A DNA stretch of 64,000 nucleotides from assembly GCA_036009625.1 (NCBI GenBank), contig DASYLJ010000136.1:1-64000 (forward strand), written 5' to 3'. A program made the position numbers and the translations under genes. Under the pieces are notes generated by a model. The model did not search any database, was not told the DNA's origin, and worked only from the letters and a program-made list of their open reading frames with translations. Shown one piece after another: positions 15,510 to 23,500 of the stretch. The first letter of the stretch is position 1. Every line of letters starts with the position of its first letter. Source of the stretch: DASYLJ01 sp036009625. Lineage in GTDB: Bacteria; Desulfobacterota; Binatia; DP-6.

Positions 15510-15553
15510 GGGTCCTCCGCGGCGCGCATTGTGCCATGACGCCGGAACATGCA

Positions 15554-15573
15554 GCCAGGGACGCGCCCCTGGC
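15554..15573 (-). terminator. Possible terminator hairpin
   Basis: GCCAGGG (15554-15560) and CCCTGGC (15567-15573) form a 7-bp perfect stem with a 6-nt loop, 9 bp after the stop codon of the 15582-16004 gene. There is no clean T-run, so it is only a moderate candidate. Confidence 0.45.
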
Positions 15574-15581
15574 CATTTCTG

Positions 15582-16004
15582 TCAGCGTGCGGCGGATGCG
15601 AGGGCGTGGGCGGCGAGAGGCTCGCGAAGGCTGATCGTGGGTTCGTCGTGCTGGGAGCACGCTGCGCGCCGGCGGGCGCGGAGCGTGCGTCGCAGACGGG
15701 GGGCGTCGATGTCGAGGGCTTCGCAGACGCGGAGGAAGGAGAAGGGCCACTGCTTGTCCTCGCTGTCGATCCAGCGCCGGGTCTCGATGAAGAGGCGGCG
15801 CTTGTGGTGCTCCCAGCTCGACGTGTGCTTCGAGTAGATGTTGATGGCGTCGAGGAGGACCGCCAGCATCAGCCGCTGCTCGCCGCGCAGCGATCGGGCG
15901 GCACGGTGATGGAACTGCTCGGGCAGGATGGTGTCGGGCTCGAGCGCCCGCATGTAGAGGTCCTGCGGGGCGATTTCCGGTTCCTCGGTCGTGATCGTGC
16001 TCAT
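15582..16004 (-). CDS. Conserved-type hypothetical protein, partner of an RHH protein
   Basis: The 140-residue cytosolic protein has a recognisable core: GEQRLMLAVLLDAINIYSKH, RRLFIETRRWIDSEDKQWPF, then FSFLRVCEALDIDAPRLRRT. I associate this LLAVLxDA... RRLFxExxxWI... PFSFxxxCExLxxDxxxLR layout with an uncharacterised single-domain family in Deltaproteobacteria-like genomes. No catalytic motif is visible. ATG 16004 overlaps the stop of the small ribbon-helix-helix gene (ATGA), so the two are co-translated. A regulatory or toxin-antitoxin-like pair is possible, but nothing in the sequence decides it. Confidence 0.7.
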   Translation of the reverse strand: MSTITTEEPEIAPQDLYMRALEPDTILPEQFHHRAARSLRGEQRLMLAVLLDAINIYSKHTSSWEHHKRRLFIETRRWIDSEDKQWPFSFLRVCEALDIDAPRLRRTLRARRRAACSQHDEPTISLREPLAAHALASAAR

Positions 16005-16186
16005 GCCTCGCTCCCCCTCGTCGACGCCGAGGTGTCGGCGGCGAGCTTGTCGCGGAGCGCGCTCACGATGAACGCGGTCAGCGTGGTCTCTGATGCGATG
16101 CTGCGGAGCTTCGCTTCGCGATGCAGACGGAGTGGTACGCGCGTGACGAGCTGGACCCAGACGTCGTTCCGATCGGTGTCGTGCAT
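16001..16186 (-). CDS. Small ribbon-helix-helix (CopG/Arc-like) protein
   Basis: The 61-residue protein (MHDTDRNDVWVQLVTRVPLR...) fits a ribbon-helix-helix DNA-binding fold: strand WVQLVTRVPLRL, helix HREAKLRSIASE, turn TT, and helix LTAFIVSALRDKLA. AGGAGC lies 5 nt before ATG 16186. It is the first gene of a pair with the 140-residue protein, which it overlaps. The 14-bp perfect inverted repeat just upstream (16219-16280) is a natural candidate operator for autorepression, as in antitoxin operons. Confidence 0.7.
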   Translation of the reverse strand: MHDTDRNDVWVQLVTRVPLRLHREAKLRSIASETTLTAFIVSALRDKLAADTSASTRGSEA

Positions 16187-16558
16187 GGCGCTCCTGTTCG
16201 CTTGCTGGGAGGGAGGGCGGCGCAACGAGGTCGGGGCGGGCAGGGACATCGCAGTTGCGGGAGTGTGACCTCGTTGCGCCATGCCCCACATTGCAGGCGC
16301 CGTGCCGACGAAAAGTGCCCGGAAATGCTGGGAAGATCGCTTGCTTGCCACGTGGCGGCAGTCGTCACGCAGCGCGGCGTGGGGGCCCGAACTCCAGCAC
16401 CGGCGGGCTGTTCTCGGCGGAACGGGTCATTTGGATACGCGGGTCGATTCGATGCGCGGACGAAACGACCCGCGGTTCCGCTGCTTTTGACTCCGGGGGT
16501 CCGCTGCTAGCCCGGAAGGTGCGGTCCGACGGGGTCCGCAACCTGGGAGGGCGGATCG
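16187..16558. other. Divergent intergenic region with inverted repeats
   Basis: This 372-bp gap separates the leftward RHH gene from the rightward Cys-rich gene. I see no supported gene in it. It holds a perfect 14-bp inverted repeat (16219-16232 and 16267-16280), a perfect 9-bp inverted repeat CGCGGGTCG/CGACCCGCG (16438-16446 and 16466-16474), and a GCGG...CCGC hairpin near 16518-16540 just before the downstream gene. GGGAGGGCGG at 16544-16553 is its ribosome binding site. Confidence 0.6.
16219..16280. promoter_or_regulatory. 14-bp perfect inverted repeat upstream of RHH gene
   Basis: GGCGCAACGAGGTC (16219-16232) is the exact reverse complement of GACCTCGTTGCGCC (16267-16280), with a 34-nt spacer. 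It lies 33 bp upstream of the RHH start codon. Long exact arms in a promoter region suggest an operator pair or a regulatory RNA hairpin. I infer binding by the RHH protein. Confidence 0.55.
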
Positions 16559-17656
16559 ATGCGGCGTCTGGTCGGAATCATGATGGTGGGGGCGATGCTG
16601 GTGGGGCCGACCACGGCCGGGGCGGTCGCGGACCCGACGGACGATGCGTTCAACCCCGGGACCGACCTGACCGAGCTCAGTGCCTGTCAGAGTGCGACGG
16701 CGCTGGTCGTCCATCTCGGGTTCGCGGATGCCATCGTCCCGATCGTGATGAGCGGCACGCCACCCGCCAACGCGCTGGTCGGCTTCGTCGACATCGACAG
16801 CGACCGGGATTCCAGTACCGGCAACCAGTCGAACACCGAGAATTACGGGCCGATGGGTGCGGGTACCGAGCTCGGGATCGAGGGCTACGTCGACCTGGGA
16901 GACTGGAATCCCGACGACGGAACGCTCGGCCTGCACGTCTTCACGATCGGCGAGACGGCCCGCGTGCCGGCGACGTTCACGTCGAACGGCGTGACCATCG
17001 CCGTCCCGATCGAGGTTCCGGTGGTGGGGGGCATCAACGTCGCGACCGTCGTCGGCACGCCGTCCGATCCCACCGACGTCGGGCCGAACACCGGCTTCGT
17101 GACCTCGGGCGACTGCTGCGGAAACGGCACGGTCGATCCGGGCGAGGACTGCGACGGCGGCACCTGCTGCTCCGCGACGTGCACCTTCGCCGACGGCACC
17201 TCGTGCAGCGACGGCGACGCGTGCACCACGGTCGACCATTGCGCCGCAGGCACCTGCACGCCCACGGGTCCCGCCGACTGTGACGACGGCGATGCCTGCT
17301 TCGACGACTCCTGCGACGCGGCGACCGGCTGTGCGCACGCCGAACGTCCGGGATTCGCGGCCCTCACCTGCGTCTTCGAACGCGCCCTGCCGATCAGCTG
17401 CATCGGGCAGGCGCCGTTCCCCGTCAGCAAGTTCGGCAAGGCGCAGTCGGCGGTGGACAAGGCGTCGGCCGCGAGCGGGAAGAAGCGGGCCGCGCGGCTC
17501 AAGAAGGCGCGCAAGCTGCTCCGTGCCCTCGTGAAGGGCGTCGATGGGGCGCAGGCACGCAACGCGCTCACGATCGAGTGCGCCGACGGCGTGCGGGTGC
17601 TGCTCGAGGACGCGCTGTCCCGTCTCGAGCGTGTGCTGTCCGGCCGTGCCGGCTGA
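16559..17656 (+). CDS. Secreted Cys-rich protein with Lys/Arg-rich C-terminus
   Basis: This 365-residue exported protein has a signal peptide at residues 1-23 (MRRLVGIMMVGAMLVGPTTA). Residues 25-180 are a beta domain with LVVHLGFAD and GFVDIDSDRDSSTGNQ, an Asp-rich possible calcium site. Residues 183-262 are Cys repeats (CCGNGTVDPGEDCDGGTCC, CSDGDACTTVDHC, CDDGDACFDDSC). The tail, about 285-365, is Lys/Arg-rich and helical (SGKKRAARLKKARKLLRALV). The basic tail differs from the TWKW modules of the other Cys-rich proteins here. GGGAGG lies 9 nt upstream of ATG 16559. An extracellular binding role is inferred; there is no catalytic motif. Confidence 0.78.
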   Translation: MRRLVGIMMVGAMLVGPTTAGAVADPTDDAFNPGTDLTELSACQSATALVVHLGFADAIVPIVMSGTPPANALVGFVDIDSDRDSSTGNQSNTENYGPMGAGTELGIEGYVDLGDWNPDDGTLGLHVFTIGETARVPATFTSNGVTIAVPIEVPVVGGINVATVVGTPSDPTDVGPNTGFVTSGDCCGNGTVDPGEDCDGGTCCSATCTFADGTSCSDGDACTTVDHCAAGTCTPTGPADCDDGDACFDDSCDAATGCAHAERPGFAALTCVFERALPISCIGQAPFPVSKFGKAQSAVDKASAASGKKRAARLKKARKLLRALVKGVDGAQARNALTIECADGVRVLLEDALSRLERVLSGRAG

Positions 17657-17657
17657 C

Positions 17658-18707
17658 TCAGAACAGCAGCGACAGTCCCACGAGCGTCGTCAGCGTGTTC
17701 CGTGTCGTGTCCGGGGCCGGCGTGCTGTCGTAGTCGTCGGTGACGGACGCCTTGAAGGCGATCCACTCCCAGACCGGGACGGTCAGCGAGGCGCCCGAGC
17801 GCAGCAGGTAGTCGTTCGCCCAGTCCGACACCGACGGCAGGTAGCCGGCGCTGGCCCGGAACACGGCGTCGTAGGGTAGGGCGATCTCGGCCTCGCCGCC
17901 GAAGATGACCGTGACGTAGTCGTTGGTGTCGCCGCCGAAGAAGCGCTCGTACACGTAGCCGCCGCCACCGGTGAGCGCGACGAACGAGTCCTTCGTCTTG
18001 AAGACGCGGTAGCCGACGCCTGCCTGTGGGACGGCGCGGAGGCTCAGGCGCTCGATGCCGTCGTACTCGGCGTCGCCCTGGCCGTAGGCGAACCAGCGCT
18101 CCGTCAGGTCGTACTCGCCGCGGACCAGGCCCAACACCTGATCGGTCAGCGTCGAGCGCTCCTCGCTGCGTTTCTTCTGGGTGCCGTAGCGCCAGTCGCC
18201 CGTGAGGAGCAGGCGTGTCGGCGCTTTCTTGCGCTCCGCCCGAAAGGCCCCACCGACGTCCGTGGTGTCGACGGTGCTCTGGGTGGCGGCGAAGCCGAGG
18301 TCGAGGTTGCCCGACCAGTAGCGGAACCGTCGCTTGAGCTTGCCGAGCACCGATTTCTGCACGACGGGGTCGGGCAGCGTGGAATGGATGCTGGCCAGCT
18401 CGACGCGGGTGGCCGACTCCGGCGTGTCGCCGATCAGGAGCACGCCCGACTCGATGCCGACGATCCGGCCGACGGTCTCGTCGTCGCCATGGAAGACGTG
18501 CTGCGCGTCGTCGGTGGTGACGCGCTCGATGTCCGCGATGTCGATCGTCAGGGCGCCCTTGCCGTAGACGGTCTCGAACTCGATGGTCTCGGGTGTGACC
18601 TTCGTGACCGTCCCCTTGAGCGTGTCGCCTTTGACGGTGATCTCGTCGGCGTGGGCGGTGGCGAGGACGAGAAGGGTGATTGCCAGCAAGCTGGTCGCGG
18701 TCCGCAT
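17658..18707 (-). CDS. DUF481-family outer-membrane beta-barrel protein
   Basis: This 349-residue exported protein has a signal peptide at residues 1-20 (MRTATSLLAITLLVLATAHA). Residues 21-115 are a beta-rich N-domain (ITVKGDTLKGTVTKVTPETI... with HVFHGDD). From about residue 130 to the end are repeated amphipathic strands of a DUF481/YdiY-like barrel (WSGNLDLGFAATQSTVDT, GYVYERFFGGDTNDY), closing with hydrophobic LTTLVGLSLLF, a typical C-terminal beta signal ending in Phe. It converges on the Cys-rich gene with 1 bp between the stop codons. Its function in the outer membrane is unknown. Confidence 0.85.
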   Translation of the reverse strand: MRTATSLLAITLLVLATAHADEITVKGDTLKGTVTKVTPETIEFETVYGKGALTIDIADIERVTTDDAQHVFHGDDETVGRIVGIESGVLLIGDTPESATRVELASIHSTLPDPVVQKSVLGKLKRRFRYWSGNLDLGFAATQSTVDTTDVGGAFRAERKKAPTRLLLTGDWRYGTQKKRSEERSTLTDQVLGLVRGEYDLTERWFAYGQGDAEYDGIERLSLRAVPQAGVGYRVFKTKDSFVALTGGGGYVYERFFGGDTNDYVTVIFGGEAEIALPYDAVFRASAGYLPSVSDWANDYLLRSGASLTVPVWEWIAFKASVTDDYDSTPAPDTTRNTLTTLVGLSLLF

Positions 18708-18790
18708 CGGAGCCCATTACGTGGAGATGGAACCGAAAATCCAGAGGGTGCCGGGCGGCGACTCGTCGGGTATGGTGCCGCGCGCAGACG

Positions 18791-19846
18791 ATGCCGACGA
18801 CCACCCCGCTCCTCGCCATGACCACGGCCGAGCTCGCCGTCGAGCTCGGCAGCCGCACGCGCGCGCTCGAGCTCACCCGCTGGCTCTGGCGGCAGCCGGT
18901 GCTGCTGCGGGTGCTCCCCGACGTCGTCGACGGCGTGAGCGGCCACGCGCTGCGGGGCCTGCGGACGACGGCGATGCTCGAGTCCCCGGTCGTACAGGCA
19001 CGCGTGCGCGCCGGCGACGGTACCACCAAGTATGCGCTCGACTTCGCCGGCACGACCGTCGAGACGGTGCGCATCCCCGCCGCCGGCCGCAGCACCGTCT
19101 GCGTCTCGAGCCAGGCGGGTTGCACCCGGACGTGCGTCTTCTGTGCCACCAAGGAGCTCGGCTTCCTCCGGCAGCTGACGGCGGCCGAGATGCTGGCGCA
19201 GTTCTTCGTCGCGCGCGCCGAGGCGCCACCCGATGCGCCGGCACGCAACGTGGTCTTCATGGGCATGGGCGAGCCCATGGACAATCTCGACGAGGTCCTG
19301 CGCGCGGTGGACGTGCTGACGCAGTCGCCGGCGCCGCAGCTGCGGGCGCGACAGGTGACGGTGTCGACGTCGGGTGTCCTGCCCGGCATGCGACGGTTCC
19401 TCGCCGAGAGCACGGCCAGCCTGGCGCTGTCGCTCAACGCCACGACGGACGAGACGCGCGAGCGCCTCATGCCGCAGACGCGCACCTGGCCCATCGCGGC
19501 GCTGCTGGGCGCGCTGCACGACGATGCCGTGCGATCGCCGAAGCGCCTCACCTTCGTGGAGTACGTCCTCTTCGCCGGCCTGAACGACACCGATGCCGAC
19601 GCCGATCGCCTGGTGCAGCTGCTCCGTGGTCTCCGCGTGCGCGTCAACGTCATACCGCACAACCCGTTCCCGGGTAGCACCCTGGTGCCACCATCAGCGG
19701 ATCGCGTTCGGGCGTTCCAGGAGCGGGTGCTGTCGCAAGGGATCATCTGCCTGCGGCGCCAGCCGCGTGGCCGCGACATCGCCGCGGCGTGTGGCCAGCT
19801 CGTGCTGGCGCGCAGCGGCGACGGCTTCAGCCCGCCCAACTCTTGA
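18791..19846 (+). CDS. rlmN: RlmN-type radical SAM rRNA methyltransferase
   Basis: The 351-residue protein has the radical SAM cluster motif CTRTCVFC (Cys111, 115, 118) in VSSQAGCTRTCVFCATKELG, followed by LTAAEML, FMGMGEPMDN, TVSTSGVLPGM, LALSLNATTDETR, NVIPHNPFPGS, and a C-terminal Cys (AAACGQLVLA) matching the methyl-carrying Cys of this family. RlmN methylates C2 of A2503 in 23S rRNA and A37 in some tRNAs. The N-terminal accessory part is short. ATG 18791 is preceded by TATGGT 14 nt upstream and no Shine-Dalgarno; ATG 18818 is an alternative start. It diverges from the DUF481 gene. A second paralogue with a Cfr-like role cannot be excluded. Confidence 0.85.
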   Translation: MPTTTPLLAMTTAELAVELGSRTRALELTRWLWRQPVLLRVLPDVVDGVSGHALRGLRTTAMLESPVVQARVRAGDGTTKYALDFAGTTVETVRIPAAGRSTVCVSSQAGCTRTCVFCATKELGFLRQLTAAEMLAQFFVARAEAPPDAPARNVVFMGMGEPMDNLDEVLRAVDVLTQSPAPQLRARQVTVSTSGVLPGMRRFLAESTASLALSLNATTDETRERLMPQTRTWPIAALLGALHDDAVRSPKRLTFVEYVLFAGLNDTDADADRLVQLLRGLRVRVNVIPHNPFPGSTLVPPSADRVRAFQERVLSQGIICLRRQPRGRDIAAACGQLVLARSGDGFSPPNS

Positions 19847-19879
19847 TCACGGACCGGGTTCGATGCGAGGAGGGTGCGC

Positions 19880-20569
19880 ATGGAAAATCTGGTGGGCAGA
19901 CTGTCGCGCAGAGCGCTTCTTCGAGGGACGGCCGCAACCATGGCGCTCGGCGCCGTAGGGACGGCAGCAATGGGGGCCGATGGGCCGCCGACGGTGGCCC
20001 CCGCGACTCCCGACGCCGCGCTCGCGGAGCTGCAGCAGGGGAACCAGCGTTTCGTGAAGGGCGAGGTCGTGCAGCCCCGTCGCGAGCTCGAGCGGCTCCG
20101 CTCGCTGGCCGAGGGGCAGAAGCCGTACGCTGCGGTTCTGGGATGCGCCGACTCGCGGGTGCCGGTGGAACTGGTGTTCGACGAGGGCTTCGGCGACATC
20201 TTCGTCGTACGCGTGGCCGGCAACCTCGCCACCGCGGTCGAGATCGCGAGCCTCGAATACGGCGTCGCCGTGCTGGGCGTGAAGGTGATCATGGTGGTCG
20301 GGCACTCCGGCTGCGGCGCCGTGAAGGCGGCGCTCGACGGCGGCGCCGTCCCCGGGCAGATCAGCACGCTCTACCAGCACATCGTCCCCGCCATCGATCG
20401 CAACAACAAGGATCTCGCGGTGGCCATCCAGGCGAACGCGCGCTACCAGACGCGCAAGCTGCGCGAGTCGTCGACCGTGATCGCGGACGCGATCAAGGCC
20501 GGCACCCTGATCGTCGTCGGCGGCGTGTTCGACCTGACGTCGGGGAAAGTGGTGCCGGTCGACGTCTAG
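19880..20569 (+). CDS. Tat-exported beta-carbonic anhydrase
   Basis: The 229-residue zinc enzyme interconverts CO2 and bicarbonate. Zinc ligands and the Asp-Arg dyad are visible: Cys89, Asp91 and Arg93 in GCADSRVP, and His142 and Cys145 in GHSGCGAVKAA. Residues 8-33 (LSRRALLRGTAATMALGAVG) have twin arginines followed by a hydrophobic stretch, so export to the periplasm by Tat is likely. ATG 19880 is chosen because GAGGAGG lies 6 nt upstream; a GTG two codons earlier overlaps that site. It is convergent with the glucan synthase gene, the two stop codons sharing a small palindrome. Confidence 0.9.
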   Translation: MENLVGRLSRRALLRGTAATMALGAVGTAAMGADGPPTVAPATPDAALAELQQGNQRFVKGEVVQPRRELERLRSLAEGQKPYAAVLGCADSRVPVELVFDEGFGDIFVVRVAGNLATAVEIASLEYGVAVLGVKVIMVVGHSGCGAVKAALDGGAVPGQISTLYQHIVPAIDRNNKDLAVAIQANARYQTRKLRESSTVIADAIKAGTLIVVGGVFDLTSGKVVPVDV

Positions 20570-20580
20570 CGGAACGCTAG
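20566..20580. other. Palindrome containing both convergent stop codons
   Basis: CTAGCG, GAA, CGCTAG is a perfect 6-bp stem. It includes the TAG of the carbonic anhydrase gene on the plus strand and the TAG of the glucan synthase gene on the minus strand. It may act as a weak bidirectional RNA end; there is no T-run. Confidence 0.4.
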
Positions 20581-23500
20581 GCCCCGAGGACGACGCGGAC
20601 GCGGTGCGTGGCGCCGTCGTCGACGAGATCGACGCCACCGGCCGTGGGAAGCGGCCGGCCGTCGAGCTCGAGCCGTGCCACGCCGCGTGAGACGCCGTCG
20701 GGATTCTCGACGGTGATCTCGTAGCGCGCGGAGTGGTGCCGGAACTGCATCGAGAATCCGGTCCAGACGCGCGGGATGCAGGGATCGACGTGGAGCGTGC
20801 CGCCGCGGACGCGGAAGCCCAGGATCCACTCGAGCCCCGCGCGGTACATCCAGGCCGCCGAGCCCGTGTACCATGTCCATCCGCCCCGCCCGACGTGGGG
20901 CGGCTCGGCGTAGACGTCGGCGGCCACGACGTACGGCTCGACCTTGTAGCGGTGCACGCCCGAGCGGCTGCCGGCGTGGTTGATGGGATTGAGCAGCGCG
21001 AAGAGCTCGCCCGCCTTGTCGCCGTCGCCGAGCGCGGCGAAGGCGAGCACGGTCCAGACGGCGGCATGCGTGTACTGTCCGCCGTTCTCGCGCACGCCAG
21101 GCAGATAGCCCTGGATGTAGCCCGGATCGTGGGCCGGACGATCGAACGGCGGCGTGAACAGTAGGATGACCTCGTCGCCGCGCCGGATCAGGTACTCCTC
21201 GACCGCCGCCATCGCGCGCACCCCGCGTCCCGGTTCGGCCGCGCCGGTGAGCACACCCCACGACTGCGCGATCGAGTCGATGCGACATTCGGCGTTCACC
21301 GCCGAGCCGAGCGGCGTGCCGTCGTCGAAGTAGGCGCGACGATACCAGTCGCCGTCCCAGCCGTCGCGCTCGAGGGCCACCTTCAGCGCGGTCACGTGCC
21401 GACGCCACGTGTCGGCGCGCTCGTGCTCGCCGCGCAGCTCGGCCACGCGGGCGAACTCCCACAGCGTGGTGTGCAGGAACCAGCCGAGCCAGACGCTCTC
21501 GCCGGTGCCGCCCTGGCCGACGCGGTTCATGCCGTCGTTCCAGTCGCCGGTGCCCATCAGCGGCAGGCCGTGCGGACCGACGGCGAGGCTACGGTCGAGC
21601 GTGCGGGCGCAGTGCTCGAAGAGCGACGCCTGCTGCGCCGAGACGCGCGGCTCGAAATAGGTCTCGTGCTGCTCGGGCGTGAGGACCGGGCCGTCCAGGA
21701 ACGGCACCATCTCGTCGAGGACGCCGAGGTCGTTGGTGACCTCCAGGTAGTGCGCGGTGGCGTACGGCAGCCACAGCAGGTCGTCGGATATCCGAGTGCG
21801 GGTGCCGCGGCCCGAGGGCGGGTGCCACCAATGCTGCACGTCGCCCTCGACGAACTGCCGGCTCGCGGCACGCAAGAGATGCTCTCGCACCAGATCGCGC
21901 TGCGACAGCGTCAGGGCCATCGTGTCCTGGAGTTGGTCGCGGAAGCCGTACGCACCGCCGGCCTGGTAGAACGCCGCGCGCGCGGTGACGCGACACGCCA
22001 GCGTCTGGTACAGCAGCCAGCGGTTCAGCATGAGGTCCATGGCGCGGTCGGGCGTCGTGACCTGCACACCGCCGAGGACGTCGTCCCAGTGCGTGACGAC
22101 GGCGCGCAGCGCGGCGTCGAGGTCGGCGGCGCGGTAGCGGGCCACGAGTGCGCGGGCCGCGTCGACGGAGTCGGTCTGTCCGAGCAGCATGGTGACCGTC
22201 GTGCGGGCGCCGGGCGCGAGCTCGATCGTCGTCTGCAGCACGGCGCACGGATCCAGTCCCGCCCCGAGGCGTCCGCTCAACGTATGCCGGCGATCGAGCC
22301 CGCTCGGATGATCGTAGGTGCCGTTGCGCCCGAGGAGCTCGGTGCGGTCCCCCGTCCACGCGGTCTGCAGTCCGGCGAGATCGGCGAACGCGACGCGCTC
22401 GCCGAATTCGCCGTTCCATGGGTTGCGCGCCAGCAGCGCGCCGGTGGTGGCATCGCGCTCGGTGACCACGTGCGGCGCCGCCGAGCCGCGGGAGACACCG
22501 AGCAGCCATTCGACATAGGTGGTCACCGCCAGCCGGCGCGTGCGCCCGGAGCGGTTCTCGATCACCAGCCGCGAGATCTTGATCGGGTCGGCGAGCGGCA
22601 CGAACTGCACGAGATCGAGGGCGATGCCGTGCGACGTGTGCTCGAAGCGCGTGTAGCCCTGGCCGTGATGGACGACGTACGGCGCATGCTCCTCGCGGAT
22701 CGGGAGCGCGCAGGGACCCCACAGCTCCCCCGTCTCCTGATCGCGCACGTAGATCGCCTCGCCCGGCGGGTCCGACACCGGATCGTTCGACCACGGCGTC
22801 AGCTGGTTCTCCCGGCTGTTGACCGCCCAGGTGTAGCCGCTGCCTACCTCCGAAACCTGGAATCCGAATCCCGGATTCGACACCACGTTGATCCACGGCG
22901 CCGGCGTCCACTGGCCCTCGCCGAGAATCGTCACGTACTCGCGGCCATCGGCCGAGAAGCCGCCGAGACCGTTCCAGAACTGGAGCTCCGGGCGGGGCGG
23001 CGGGCCCTCGGCCGCCGGCGGGGTGTCGGCGACGCGTTGTACCGGCGGCGGTGCCATCGGCTCGGTGCGTTCCACTCGCGTCACCTGCTCGGCGAGCGTC
23101 CCGTGCCGGCTCAGCAGGACCGCGCGGGCGGCCGTCTGCAACGTCACGCGGTCGTCGAGCGACACGCGATCGCCGCGCAGGATGAAGACACCGCCGCGCG
23201 GCTGGTGGGCAGCGTCGCCACGGGCGGGCTGGCTCGAGCGCACGAGCGTCTCGACCGCGCCCTGGAGATCCTGTGCGTAGGAGGCGCCCTGCTCGTTCAG
23301 GATGACGAGGTCGACGGCGAGCTGCTTCAGCCGCCAGTACTCGTGCGCGCGCAGCAGCTGGCGCACGATCTCCTGATCGCCGGTATCGTCGATGCGGACG
23401 AGCACGATCGGGAGATCGCCGGAGATGCCGTACGGCCACAGTCGGCTCGCATTGCCGGTGGCCCGACGCAGCAGCTCCGCCGACGGTCGCAGCGACGGGT

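Noticed and set aside
15517..15536. TGGCAC with GG-N10-GC spacing upstream of the histidine kinase, like a sigma-54 promoter
   Set aside because: The -12 part does not match TTGC, and the predicted transcript would start at the ATG, cutting off the good GGAGG ribosome binding site.
16885..20367. A 1,160-codon minus-strand frame crossing several genes
   Set aside because: It overlaps recognisable genes on the plus strand (RlmN-like, Cys-rich protein) and a DUF481 gene on its own strand. Composition is low-complexity and there are no domains.
20566..20580. Palindrome CTAGCG-GAA-CGCTAG as an operator
   Set aside because: It lies at convergent 3' ends and contains both stop codons; nothing is positioned to be regulated there.
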